Positions 22,412-33,599 of a DNA stretch of 64,000 nucleotides are shown one piece after another. The stretch spans positions 35,594,873 to 35,658,872 of the forward strand of contig OW804102.1 in the NCBI GenBank assembly GCA_942159475.1, given 5' to 3'. The notes under the pieces were generated by a model. The model did no database searches. It had not been told where the DNA came from and was given only the letters and a program-made list of their open reading frames with translations. This DNA comes from Sthenelais limicola. Taxonomy: Eukaryota > Annelida > Polychaeta > Phyllodocida > Sigalionidae. The position numbers were made by a program, and so were the translations under genes. The stretch's first letter is position 1. Each line of letters opens with the position of its first letter.

Positions 22412-22919
22412 TCTGTCAATAGAAAAGCTTGAATTAGTTTTGTCACATAAATAGAGAAAATTGACTGAGATGCTAGTAATGCTCTAAGAGAAGAGGAATA
22501 TGGACATATAAAACCTTTTCTGAAAAATACTTAAATTTGAAATAATAACTGAAATTCACATTCAATCATTATTGTTTACAAAACAGTCAAGTAATAGTGC
22601 GCTCAAGTTGAATCACAAAAACAACTAAATGAAAATATAATTTTTGGATGCTGCTATTGATAAGGCTTGTCAAACCCCCAAACAGTTATGAACAGTTTTG
22701 CGAAATTACTTTTCACACACACCTTAATTATAATTGGGAATTGAGTCATAGACTCCTGCATATAAGGCTCTTTGTCTCCTAATCTTGATGTTATTCTTAT
22801 TGATTGATCTGTCTCTATGTTGAGAATTTAGAAATAAATTAGTTGGTGGGAGTTCTGCCGATAATGTAATACATCTTGATCCAGAATGTCCTCATTTTGT
22901 ATGATATTTATTTTTGCAG

Positions 22920-22946
22920 GTTACAGGAGATGACCTGCCACCTGAG
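22920..22946 (+). CDS. Microexon 1 (27 nt), VTGDDLPPE
   Basis: Flanked by TTTATTTTTGCAG upstream and GTGTGT downstream. Encodes nine residues, phase 0 on both sides. Acidic, with the LPPE end shared with the next two microexons. Confidence 0.6.
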
Positions 22947-23324
22947 GTGTGTTCATCATCTTTCATAGCAAAAACAAACTAATTGGAGACTCACATCGAA
23001 CGACAAAATGCGTCTTTTATTAACTATTGTACTTGTAAATTAATGACTTGGCCATAAATGAAATAAAATTTTTAAAAAATTATGTTGTAGCACATAACAA
23101 TTAAACACTTCCCGATTACATGCAGACAATTCAACTTCCTAACACATTGTATTCATTCACTAATAAGTTCAATATTCTTTGTCCTAATCTTGATGTTATT
23201 CTTATTGATTGATCAGGATCTATGTTGAGAATTTAGAAATAAATTAGCTGCTCGGGGTTCTGCAGATAATGTAATAAATTTTGATTTTGAATTAATTCAT
23301 TTTGTATGATATTTATTTTTGCAG

Positions 23325-23351
23325 GTTGCAGCAGACATCTTGCCACCAGAG
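23325..23351 (+). CDS. Microexon 2 (27 nt), VAADILPPE
   Basis: Same length, phase and flanks (TTTATTTTTGCAG / GTTTGTTC) as microexon 1. The 140 bases upstream are a close copy of those upstream of microexon 1, showing tandem duplication of exon plus intron. Confidence 0.6.
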
Positions 23352-23381
23352 GTTTGTTCATCATCTTTTTACTTAATTATT

Positions 23382-23650
23382 TAAAGCTGCACTCTCAGCT
23401 ATTATGACAAAAATGATCTTACTCATGTTATAACAACAAAAACCTTACTATATTATACCATATATCATGACTTATAGGACTGAGTTTATCAATATTCTGC
23501 TGCTGTCAAATGTTTATACAAGAATTTGAAAAATCAGCTGGGAGAAAATGGCTGCTGGTGAAGAACGATAATAAGGCAAACCATGCCAGGAAAGCAGCTT
23601 GGCGGGTCCCAAAAATATAAATGTATACGTTTATGAAGCTCTGTAGTAAA
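23382..23650 (+). repeat. Family-I repeat in duplicated intron block (copy 1)
   Basis: Starts TTAAAGCTGCACTCTCAGC and shares most of its length with 24002-24270 and, more distantly, with 27973-28270. It was carried along by the microexon duplication. Confidence 0.55.
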
Positions 23651-23944
23651 AACAAACTAAATGAAAACTCATATTTAATAACTACATAAGTTATTATGTT
23701 GTAGTTCATATCATAACAATTACACAATTCCTGATTACATGCAGACAATTCAACTTCCTAACACATTGTATTCATTCACCTAATAAGTTCAATATTCTTT
23801 GTCCTAATCTTGATGTTATTCTTATTGATTGATCAGGATCTATGTTGAGAATGTAGAAATAAATTAGCTGCTGGGGGTTCTGCAGATAATATAATAAATT
23901 TTGATTTTGAATTAATTCATTTTGTATGATATTTATTTTTGCAG

Positions 23945-23971
23945 GCTGCAGCAGACAACTTGCCACCTGAG
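23945..23971 (+). CDS. Microexon 3 (27 nt), AAADNLPPE
   Basis: Third copy, again 27 nt, phase 0, same splice-site context. The intron block after it (including a family-I repeat beginning TTAAAGCTGCACTCTCAGC) is a near copy of the block after microexon 2. Confidence 0.6.
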
Positions 23972-24001
23972 GTTTGTTCATCATCGTTCTATTTAACTAT
24001 T

Positions 24002-24270
24002 TAAAGCTGCACTCTCAGCTATTATGACAAAAATAATCTTACTCATATTATAACAGCAACAACCTTACTATATTATACCATATATCATGACTTATAGGAC
24101 TGAGTTTATCAATGTTCTGCTACTGTCAAATGTTTATACAAGAATGGCTGCTGGTGAAGAACGATAACAAGGCAAACCATGCCAGGAAAGCAGCTTGGCA
24201 GGTCCTAAAAAAATATAAATGTGGACATTTATGAAGGTCTGTAGCAAAAACAAACCAAACAAAATGGAGA
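24002..24270 (+). repeat. Family-I repeat in duplicated intron block (copy 2)
   Basis: Near-identical to copy 1, with the same 57-bp offset after the microexon start, consistent with segmental tandem duplication rather than independent insertion. Confidence 0.55.
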
Positions 24271-24697
24271 CTCATATTTAATAACTACATCAGTTGCTAT
24301 GTTTTACTCCGTGTTGGTGTATACATGTACCAAATGCTATTTGTATTGGCAGGAGTAGTGTGCTAATTTGTGCCAATCCTACACATGAGGTATGACATTG
24401 CCATTCCCTCTTCCTCCTCCCAGTACACATACTTCTATATACTTCTATATATTATACTTTTATATACGTATACATAGCAATGTGGGAGTAAATATAGAAC
24501 CTAAACTCCTATCGGCTTGTGGGCCACGAAAAAACAAAACATCTCGGACAGTGCAATAGTGTCTCTCGTACCACATTCTCATCAGGTTCTATTCATATAG
24601 CTCATAAGAATTAAACAATTCCAGATGACATGCAGTCAATTCAACTACCTAACACATTGTATTCATTCACTAATAAGTTCATTATGTATCTGTCCAG

Positions 24698-24793
24698 TTC
24701 AAGGCTAACACCTGCCTGAAGGCTGGGCTGAAGTGTCGTAAAGATAAGGATTGTGGGGTAAAGGGCTCCAACTGCTGTCTCCAGTGTCATCCA
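24698..24793 (+). CDS. Secreted Cys-rich peptide gene, cysteine-rich exon
   Basis: Thirty-two residues, phase 0 to phase 0 (ATCTGTCCAG/TTC ... CCA/gtaagt), with six cysteines spaced C-x6-C-x5-C-x6-CC-x2-C. The CRKDKDC...NCC stretch resembles the core of WAP four-disulfide domains (C-x-x-D-x-D-C...CC) but the last spacing is short. A knottin-like fold is the alternative. The DNA just upstream (ACACATTGTATTCATTCAC) is a fourth, diverged copy of the duplicated intron block, although this exon is unrelated to the microexons. Family unknown. Confidence 0.6.
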
Positions 24794-24896
24794 GTAAGTC
24801 ACAGGTGTGTAGTAATAATTTTATTATTTCACACGTTGGATATGATGCTTGTATACATAGTTGCCACACCATAATATATGTGCTATACTATAATAT

Positions 24897-25291
24897 ATGG
24901 TGTGTTACAGAAAAATGGGTCACAAGTCAAAAAAATGATATTTCTCAAATGTTTTCCCACAAGAGCCCTTGGTCGGAATGTTTTCAATTTTAGGGTGGTC
25001 TGCGCTCGTAGTAGCATAAACATAAGTATCAAATAATCAAGTCTGTGTATTGAATATATCCATGCACATGTGAGGGTATCCTTAGGAGTATATTTAACAA
25101 CTTAAGTAGTTGACCATTAATTAACAAATATTGTGAACATTTTGTCATGCATAAAAATATATAGAAGTATGTATTACTTATTGGATGTCCTGATGCTTAC
25201 CACCATTGGAATCTGCTTGATCTCATTTTTTAAAATATTATGGTATCACAAAATCTATTGTTTGAGACTTTTCCTGTGAAACATCAGATAT
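24897..25291. mobile_element. Family-B MITE, copy 6
   Basis: ATGGTGTGTTACAGAAAAAT...TCACAAGTCAAAAA at the left and TTGAGAC...CCTGTGAAACATCAGATAT at the right, in the long intron of the Cys-rich gene. Confidence 0.5.
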
Positions 25292-25724
25292 ATAACAAAA
25301 ATCTACCAATAGGCTGAACCTGCTTTTAGACATAAAGTCTCCAATTCACCTTAATAAAATAATCGGTGAATATTTAATCGGTAGACAAGGCATCAGGCAC
25401 CTGTCCTGTAAAAATGGTTTCCCTCTTTGGTTAAACTCCTACTAAGAAAATAATTTTTAAAAATGGAATATTTGTTGTCCAAAATTCGCATACATGTATA
25501 CATACCTATTATATCTTGGTAAATAGGTGTATACGAATCTACTCAGATGAGGGCTATCCCTGCCACAATACAAAGACACATCTCTACAAGCGCTAAATAA
25601 AGATATTGACTACCATGAGAGGTAAGGATGCATATAATAATAACAACGCATAGTATAATGACAACGTTAGGCTATCAATAAGTGGGTGATACCCATGAGG
25701 CCTTTTGGATTTGTCCTCAGTACT

Positions 25725-26020
25725 CATGATATTTTATAGAGCCTCAGTACACAAGTACACATAGTAATATATAGTACCGTACCTCAGTACATCTGTACAC
25801 ACAATAATTATTATAGTTTACAGTACATCAGTATAGCTGTACACACTGAGGTCTATAACAATCTGTACACACTGAGTACTATAAAATACTACATGTGTAC
25901 CTCTGTACAGAGGTACACATGTACAGTATTTCATGGTACCTCAGTACAGAAGTACACATATATAGTATGCTCAGAACAGAGGTACATAATTATATAGAGG
26001 GACTCATAACCTTTATAAAA
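25725..26020. repeat. Degenerate minisatellite with a long perfect palindrome
   Basis: Repeated CTCAGTACA...GTACACATA units of about 30 bp in mixed orientation. Positions 25890-25923 are a perfect 34-bp palindrome centred on CTGTACAG. Confidence 0.6.
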
Positions 26021-26211
26021 CCTCAGTACTTATGTTATCAATATTCTGCTGGGGTTATATTTTCGTTTGAAGTCCAAGAACTTGAAGTCAAATGAGCAAA
26101 GAGGAAATGGCTGCCAGTGAGCGATAACAAGTGAAGTCACTGCAGCAATTAATTCCAGCGGGGCTCTGAAACATTTAATTAATGTGGTCGTTGATGTAGT
26201 CCAGGGCCCTG

Positions 26212-27328
26212 TTGTATAAGCTATGGAATGATTTTTTTTGTGGGAATTCCTACGTTCCTTCCTAAAGCATTGAAAGTATAGGCTATTCCTTCCATTACTT
26301 CCCAGCTGCTAAGCAAGGAAAACTGAGGGAATTCCTTCAGTCTCATACAGTTTCAATATGTTTCTCTGGAAATTTCCTAAGACTTTTCCTTCCCACCAAG
26401 CAGATGCAATCATGTAGGAATTTACTACAACATTTCCCTCCTTGAACCACTCAATATCCCCTGCCTACTTCAAACAACAGCCTTCAAGGTACATGGTAAA
26501 TGAGGGGACATGCCTTGTTCTCACTAGAAATCAACACTCTTGAGGCACAAACAATTCAGACAAACTAGGTCAAGGACAAATTTTGATTGGCATCAATGAA
26601 ACTCTCAGGTCGGTCGTTCAATCCCCACCCAGTGCTGCTTGTTTTTTCCCAGACAGGCTCACCTCTCAAGTCCATGGTTCGAATCCCAGCTTGGGAGGCT
26701 TCTTTTTTCCAGCCAGATTTATTCAAATTATGTTAATAATCAACAGAAAAATCATCTAACAGCAGAAACTTTGTACTATAACAATAGGAGATATATATGA
26801 TTAGTAAAATCATATTTTTGCAGTCAATAAATCCTAAGGAATTCTTGAGGGAACACTTAAAAGTGTTCCTTAGTGTTCTAGTCTTTTCATGTTTAACCCA
26901 GAGGAAAGAATGAGGGAAATTACTTCGGTAGGAAAACTTCTGAGGGAAATTCCTACTTAGGGAAAAACTACAATTAAGTATCAATGTAGGAAATTCCCAC
27001 AGCTAAATGGGTCAGTTTCTAGGTCATGCCTCTGTGGATCTAGATTCTAATCCATTCTGGACAATCTGCATCAGATTTTAAGGTATAAGAATCAAAGTAT
27101 CTAATATTTTACCCACTTTACCACTTCAAATTGAAGGAAATGTGTTATATTAATGTTTAAACCCAAGAAATGAGTGAATCCTATGCATCCTATTTACCTT
27201 CTACTTTGCTGACCCACACCTATACTGCAAGGAATATTCGAGCTGAGAATTTTATGTAGGAATGAATGTAGTGAGGGAAAAATTCCTACAGAAAAAATTC
27301 CTTGCTTAGCTTATACAACAGAGCCCTG
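26212..27328. mobile_element. Family-H TIR element, copy 2 (1.1 kb)
   Basis: Left CAGGGCCCTGTTGTATAAGC and right GCTTATACAACAGAGCCCTG are near-perfect inverted repeats. Non-coding. Subterminal GGAATTCCTAC / GTAGGAATTT words are repeated in both orientations. Inserted inside a family-I element. Confidence 0.65.
26660..26712 (+). repeat. B-box / tRNA-like relic inside family H
   Basis: GGTTCGAATCCC with flanking partial T-arm pairing. No D-arm or acceptor stem. Confidence 0.3.
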
Positions 27329-27972
27329 TAGCAAAAACAATGAGACAACAAAAAAGTAGAAATTATTTTGTTTCTGACCGATGTTAACAGACACACAGAG
27401 AGTGCAGCTTTAACAATTCCTTCATTATTTCGATTATATCTTGCTATCTCATCGGGGCAACGCTGACTCATACCCACACTTTCACTCCATGTGTGACAGG
27501 GAATATCTCACCAAACTAACCTTACAATATTTTCATAAGACTTTTCCAAAAATAGAGCAGATTTTCAGTAACTTCAACAAGCTTCACAACAATGAATGCG
27601 CCGCCCCCCCCCCCCCCAACACACACATTCACCCTTAATAATCAATCAATCAATCATATCAAGGCACTTCAATCACTTCAATTTGAGTCGTTTAAGTCAA
27701 TAGTACTTTTGATCTCTTCTCTTGAAAACCTTGTTTTTTTATTTCTAGTTTTAGACAACCAGAGCCTTGGAGGTTGGCGGATGTCTGAGAAGTCATGTCC
27801 GATGAAAAGTTCCAGATGAATTGGTTGATGATGAATAAAATCACTCATGAAATTGATGATAGTTGTATGTTTTTGTCCATGTAGCTGCATGGCAATGATG
27901 ACTGTGTTTTTACAGATGGTTTTGCTAAGATGGTGGACTATCGGAATAGCCAGGATATCTAGTTTCTCGTAG
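27329..27972. other. Family-I right end, poly-C run, unassigned sequence
   Basis: GAGAGTGCAGCTTTAA at about 27398-27413 is the right terminus of the family-I copy split by family H. A C run is at 27603-27617. A TTTTATTTCTAG acceptor-like site at 27749 precedes a short open stretch, but its phases do not fit the neighbouring gene. Confidence 0.35.
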
Positions 27973-28270
27973 TTAAAGCTGCATTCTCACCTATTACGGC
28001 AAACAAATTTAATCACATTATGACTTAAAGCACTGAATTTATCAATATTCTGCTACTGTTTTATGTTTATTCAATAATTTGAAGTAGAATTTGTCAAGGA
28101 AAGACAGCCACTGGTGAGCGATAATAAATGAAATAATCATAGGAAATGTTCCGGGCTGGTCCTCAAAATATAAATGCGCGCAATTATCAAGCGTTATAGC
28201 AAAAACCACTGAACAAAAACCTCTAAATCTTTCTTTTTTTCACCGATTTTAGCTGAGAGTGCAACTTTAT
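27973..28270. mobile_element. Family-I MITE, complete copy (TTAA-type)
   Basis: Left end TTAAAGCTGCATTCTCACC, right end TAGCTGAGAGTGCAACTTTA. Inverted ends abut TTAA or TTTA, suggesting a piggyBac-like TTAA target. About 298 bp. Confidence 0.55.
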
Positions 28271-29221
28271 TATGACTTAATTAGACATAAATTATAAGAC
28301 TTAAATTCTTGAATTGTGTTGCGGTACTGCCCCCGTTATATGATTGCAAGAGACTGGATTCACTTCTTTACTTGTGAACTGTAATAACCGATTTACAATT
28401 TCAATAAAAGCTTGGGAGGAAAGCAAGATCAGGCTAATCTTTTAGCAGCAGCATGTATTATATAATATTGTGTGGGTAGTCGGTACAAAGAACGCTGAAC
28501 AGTACTTAGTGGCCCTAGTCAAACATCTCCGGATAACTGTAAACTGGGTTCAATTAAAGGAGGAAATAGAGACAATAAAAGAACTCTTTTTCTTTTTCAA
28601 ATGGGACGATTCCTTGATAATTAATGGACATTCATAATTTGAAAGTGTTACAACAACCTGAAAAATGAAACATCTCTCAATCTGTATAAACTTAAAACAA
28701 ATCTCAAGGGTACACATTATAACTAAGTTACGTTCACAGTTGAGAATGTATATTTAAGACCAATATTTAATAACGTAATACTGTTGTATAAAGTCCTAAT
28801 TATACATAGCCCCTGTTCTTTTCCCCTCAATCAATATTCAAAGTAATATACCTATTAGGAAAAAGTAATAAGATTCTTGTTTGTTCATTTTGCCTTACCT
28901 GGGCTGCATTGTTCATCATTTTGATATGTTAACAAGTGTGAGCTATTATTAGCGCTATTGTAATCGTTAATAACAATTACGATATAAGGACATTGGGGGT
29001 TCTGTGTGACATCAGAAGGTGTCTCCTGAAATATACACAATGCCAGCCCCTCCCCCCCCCCCCCCGACTTATGTAGTATGTACATTGCATGTTCATTTAA
29101 AGTTTTAGGCACATTATGACATAGGCTAAGAGTGGCGCCCTGAATGCAGTGTTAAACTGTGGAACTACTTTTCCCCTCATCTAATACTAAGACGGTAAAA
29201 CTCACCAAGTGTTAGGTTGCA
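28271..29221. other. Intronic, nothing recognised
   Basis: AT-rich; a C run is at 29050-29063. No supported exon. Confidence 0.3.
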
Positions 29222-30338
29222 TTAAAGGCAAACGCTACTATTCACTGCCACGCCCCCCTTTTCCATGTACCAAATATGCGGGCATTTTACGCACTATTCC
29301 TTTAGCATTGCAGTCTATGAGAAAACGGCCCATTTCTTCACATTTTATAGAATAAAACAAACAATTAATGGCTAATCCTACTGTCCCAAAATTTTCTACA
29401 CATATAGTTTAGGTTATATACTACAGATAAAAAGGAAAAAAAATACATGTCATCGCGTTTAAAAAAAAGTTGTAGCTGTCTGAAATAGACATGTTTGGGA
29501 AATACTGCTAGCTGTGGGTACTCTCAGTTGTACCCATTTACTATGCAAGTCTATTTGGGAATGCTGCATTTTTCTTTCACGGTTTTGGGAATAAAACAAA
29601 AACGGAAACTCCTATTGTCCCAAGATCTTCTACACATATAGTGCAGGTAATATTCTAAATATATAAAGGAAAAAAATGTATGTCATCACGTTAAAAAAAT
29701 AATTGCAGCTGTCTGAAATAGACATGTTTAGGAAATATAGAACACTTTGAAAGCAGCAGATTTTTGAGTTGTTAGCCATGTTTCAACGCTCTGTAATTCA
29801 GAAACGAGCACGGCGACCCATTATTTTTTTTCCAGTTTTATGAACAAACATACTTCAAGAATCATGTACTAAAGTATCAGAAAAATGACATTTAATTTTG
29901 ATGGGGAGAAAAAAAAATTGTTTTTATAAAAAAAAAAGTAAAAAATAGTGCGTTTTTTCGAGTTTTTAATTTAAAATTCGCATCAGGTATTTGTTGTTTT
30001 CAGAATAGAAATCACAATTCACTTCATAAAAAAGAGGCATAGAATTATTGGTCAAATAATACTCTCTCCAAAACTGTTAACTATACTTAAATTGAGTGAA
30101 TATAAATAGCAAATATGAACTATCAAGTCGAGGTACTGCAAAATGAGTCCCCCTTTTGGTCCTCATTGGTTATTTTGATATACCAAATTTTGAAGCATTG
30201 TAATTCAAAAATGAGCACGGTGACCCATTGATTTTTTTCCATCTTTATGACCAGAAACACTTCAAGAATCAAATACCAAAGTTTCAGAAAAATGACATTT
30301 ATTTTCATTTTCCACTAGATAGTAGCGTTTGCCTTTAA
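29222..30338. mobile_element. TTAA-flanked TIR element with internal repeats (1.1 kb)
   Basis: TTAAAGGCAAACGCTACTAT at the left and its complement ATAGTAGCGTTTGCCTTTAA at the right: a near-perfect TIR flanked by TTAA. Two internal segments are duplicated: 29390-29510 with 29620-29740 (sharing GCTGTCTGAAATAGACATGT) and 29775-29905 with 30185-30310 (sharing GAGCACGG and GACCCATT). No transposase frame. Probably a non-autonomous piggyBac-like element. Confidence 0.6.
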
Positions 30339-31660
30339 GTACCAATTGGGCCATTACATTTGGATAATTACAAAGAAGTTTGCTTCCCATAATAGTTCGG
30401 GAGTTAGTGACTCGTTAACGGCGTGACTAAGATAACAGCTAGCAACATTACAAGTAACGATATGATTAAGAATACCAGGGACAAGTCCAGTTCAGCTAAT
30501 ACACCTGTTCAGTTTTTTCAGACATTTAGAATTGTAGAACATTGTTCCCCGTCCTTCATCAGCTAGGCAGCCATGCATCTGTGAAGATTATGCATTTCAA
30601 ATTAACATTCATACTGATATTCTAGACATTCTGATATTCTAGAACAGACAGTTGTGACCCACCAACTAAGCACAGCCTTGGTAGACAATTAATCTATATT
30701 CCTTGTCATATATATCCATAATTTAAAGTGGATATCCTTATGACCTAAACAGTATTATCAATAATTGAGGGTATGACCTTTACCTTTTGACTTTTGTGGC
30801 ATTTTAACAAAAGTTGCTGAGAAGCCGTCCCTTCTCCATAACTCGACAACAATATAAGAACATTGCCAAGGAACATCGCTAAGAAAAACAACAAATATTC
30901 TGGTACCTCATCAGACTTGACACAGTTTCTGTCACTCTGAAGAAAATGAATTGGACCAATATAGCACCAAAACATAACATTATCCTGAATTGACACCTCT
31001 CTACCATGAAGTTTCCACTAGAGTCCAAGTATTTTCTGTTAGATGGATGTATATCGACAGACCTAAATAGGCCGCCTGTAAATTTATCGAACTCATATAA
31101 TACCAACAGCCAGTTCTGATATCATATCATCAATTGAAATATTTGAAAAAGTTGAGCAAACCTCAATAAAGGTAATTACTGACTCTTGCAGTCCGTCATA
31201 GATCTGACCTCTCCACTAGCCGTGGTACATATATCTTTACTAGTACTACTGTCTTTACGTAACTTAATTACATTCCTTCAAATGGTGTATCATTTATATT
31301 ACTGAGATTATCTCTTCTTATCATAATAACTTCTGCATTTGTCATCTCGCGGAATATGTTCCATAGTATTGTAACACTTTTTTGTAACATCAGGCGTTTC
31401 TGAGAATAGCATCAGTGATGTAATGTCTTAAGTCCTAAAGATATTTTATAAATCTAAATCTAAATCTTTACAAATTCATGTTTTTAACAGGCGATTATAA
31501 GCAAACACAATATCATGAGCCTAGTTATCTAAATAAGAATCCTCCTGACTTTAAATTCATGAACTTGTTTATGGACTTGTTCACATTCAGTCGTTCAATA
31601 AGTGTGACATAAGGGTCAGAGTTTGGAATAATGATTTTTAATTCCTCTGTTTATCTTTAG
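30339..31660. other. Intronic, unassigned
   Basis: Minus-strand frames at 30745-31106 have some hydrophobic character but two shifted frames, no motif and no splice context that I can support. Confidence 0.3.
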
Positions 31661-31670
31661 TGCTGGACAG

Positions 31671-31793
31671 TATCCGTCTGGAAACATGAATAAAGTTGAG
31701 TATTTAAGTGGGGTCTCCACTGGCTGTGAAAAGCTCTGCGGTAAGCCTTGCGATGGTGTTGTCATTGACGACCACCATGGACAGAGAACATAG
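31671..31793 (+). CDS. Secreted Cys-rich peptide gene, putative last exon
   Basis: In phase 0 from the cysteine-rich exon, the acceptor GGACAG/TAT opens a 40-residue frame containing CEKLCGKPC and ending at TAG. That makes a 117-residue precursor with nine cysteines after the signal peptide. A stronger acceptor (TTATCTTTAG/TGC, 10 bases upstream) would instead add only about ten residues beginning CW and stop at 31691. Which site is used, and whether more exons lie in the 6.9-kb intron, cannot be decided from sequence alone. Confidence 0.4.
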   Translation, partial: YPSGNMNKVEYLSGVSTGCEKLCGKPCDGVVIDDHHGQRT

Positions 31794-31854
31794 AGGCAGG
31801 CTGGAGTTGTATACATTTTATTACTGAATTATTAATTACATAATTATGATGAGT

Positions 31855-31860
31855 AATAAA
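31855..31860 (+). terminator. Poly(A) signal AATAAA
   Basis: First consensus hexamer after the putative last exon of the Cys-rich peptide gene, about 60 bases past the stop. Confidence 0.4.
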
Positions 31861-32039
31861 GGAAGAATGATTATAAAGAGGTAATTAAAATGATAAATTT
31901 TGATGATTAAATGTTAATTAATAAAGATAATAGGCCTAGAGTGAAACGTGTTCATAAGAAGAGTATTAAAGAGTCATTCAACCCAAAAATATCATGAGAA
32001 AATCAACTTCTTTGCTGTTTTTCTAATGTAGCGGCCCCA

Positions 32040-32272
32040 GTGGTACCAACTGACTAAGTTCTAGGCACCAGGCTACTAATGTGATATATCTACTATCTAC
32101 ACTGACTTAGGACCACTAATATAAGGTTAGGGTTAGGGTTATAATAAGTATTGTTATCAATCCAAGTACTCCATTCCACCTCCAGGATGATATAAAAACC
32201 AGTGCATAATGGTGATATAGCAGTATTAGTAAATTAGTAGCCTGGCGCCTAGTATCTAGTGGCTTCCTGACT
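32040..32272. mobile_element. Family-E element, copy 2 (single internal unit)
   Basis: Inverted relative to 13052-13493: it shares CTAGGCACCAGGCTACTAAT, AAGGTTAGGGTTAGGGTTAT and AGCCTGGCGCCTAGTATCTA. Only one copy of the 54-bp unit is present. Confidence 0.55.
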
Positions 32273-32344
32273 AGTTTATATCATTAACTCATGGCCGTTC
32301 GGAGGACTATACTGATGATATGTTCTGTCTTCAGAATAGTAATT

Positions 32345-32527
32345 ACTAGCAAATACCCGTGCTATGCACGGGATTTGCTAGTGGGACAGTGGGGCCCACA
32401 TCCTCATCTCTCCTTGTTCCCTCTCCCACTATCTTTCACTTTCAAGTTGTCTCTATAACTTAGTATCTTCATACCACAAATGGAACCCTTTTTTTGGTCA
32501 CTGTTCAGTGTTGTGTTGTTGTTGTGT

Positions 32528-32561
<34 letters not shown>

Positions 32562-33225
32562 AATCCCTCTCCCACTCCCTCTCCCGTTCCCTCTTTCATT
32601 GTGAGGTAATTAGTGGGCGGGTAAATTTCTGTGTAGGTGGGCCTTGTCCTTGTCTCTGTCCTGTTTCCTCTCCCACTCCTTCTTCTTCTCTCATTTCCTC
32701 TCCCTCTCCCATTCCCTCTCCCACTCCCTCTTTCATTTTCAGGTAATTTAAATTAGTGGGCAGATAAATTTCTGTGTGGGCAGGTAAATCTCTGATTTCA
32801 CCCGCCAATGTAGCAGGCAAAGAAAAAAAGTTAATTTCACACACTGTACACAGAGTGCTGAAGACTGAGGCAAAGATTCAACTCTGACGAAGCTCTGTTC
32901 GATGGAAATATATCAACTCCCATCCCATAGTGAAGCAATGATGTGCCCATCCATGACGTCATGCTTAGGGTGACCCAGAAACCTGGTGTAGGGGCACTGA
33001 TAGGTTTGTTTTCAGGCAGCAGCACTGGGGGCCTTGGATGGGGGTGCTCAATGTAAACTCATTTCTAACCCCTTTCCAACCCTAATTTGTTAATGAAACA
33101 TAGTGGAATGGCTCGGCACCATTTTTGGCAATGTGCATGTGAAATATAATGGAGATCTGGCCAGCGGTTTCAGAAAAGATAGGGGTTTAAGGCTCGAAAC
33201 CCTCATTTTATTAATATAGAGATAG
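32345..33225. mobile_element. Dispersed repeat starting with a CCCGTGC hairpin
   Basis: Begins CTAGCAAATACCCGTGCTAT followed by GCACGGGATTTGCTAG, a 16-bp-stem hairpin, and ends GGCTCGAAACCCTCATTTTATTAATATAGAG. (TGTCCC)n and CCCTCTCC tracts lie inside (32523-32740). The class is not determined and there is no coding capacity. Confidence 0.4.
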
Positions 33226-33485
33226 CATCTAGGTTAGTCAGATTATTCAACTCAATTGATTTTGGATTTTATGAAGCCTTCTTATCTCAGCACTTTATAT
33301 CAGGATTTAAATTGTAGGCCATGAGGTCATGAATATTAATATAGACAATTTAAATCAATTGATCATTACCAGAAGAATAGCCTATCACTTGAACCTTAAT
33401 ATCACACCGCTCAGTTCTGTTTATATAGTTTGGAATCCCTCACATTATTAGTTAATCAGCTGGTAGGACATTTAAATGATATATC

Positions 33486-33599
33486 ATGCCGTTGGAAATG
33501 AATCAGAAGGGCCCAAATGACCTAAAAGAATCCAGGATAATTTTAAAGAATATCGTCATGATGAGTGTGACCTTTTTTCTGATGAACACTGGAATGGGG
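33486..33599 (+). CDS. UNC93A: UNC93A-like membrane protein, exon 1 of 8
   Basis: The eight exons join in matching phases to a 492-residue protein, close to UNC93A (about 457). UNC93 proteins are 11-12-span MFS-fold membrane proteins; family members regulate potassium channels or Toll receptor trafficking, while UNC93A itself is poorly understood. Exon 1 holds a short cytosolic N-terminus and the first span (VMMSVTFFLMNTG), ending phase 0 at GGG/gtaagc. Joined to exon 2 it reads NTGMGGLGKLQSSL, the counterpart of the conserved AYGGLQNLQSSL motif after span 1. The ATG at 33486 is preferred; a second in-frame Met follows four codons later. The 20.8-kb gene is stretched by transposons in introns 2, 5 and 7. 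Confidence 0.85.

Noticed and set aside
27749..27819. Possible extra exon of the Cys-rich peptide gene after TTTTATTTCTAG
   Set aside because: In phase 0 it meets a stop at once, and no donor fits the later exon.
30745..31106. Two overlapping - strand ORFs with hydrophobic stretches
   Set aside because: No recognisable motif, shifted frames, no splice sites or start context that support a gene.
32872..32915. CTGACGA...GGAAATATATC resembling a hammerhead core
   Set aside because: Stem II cannot form between the two core parts and no GUC-type cleavage triplet is placed correctly.
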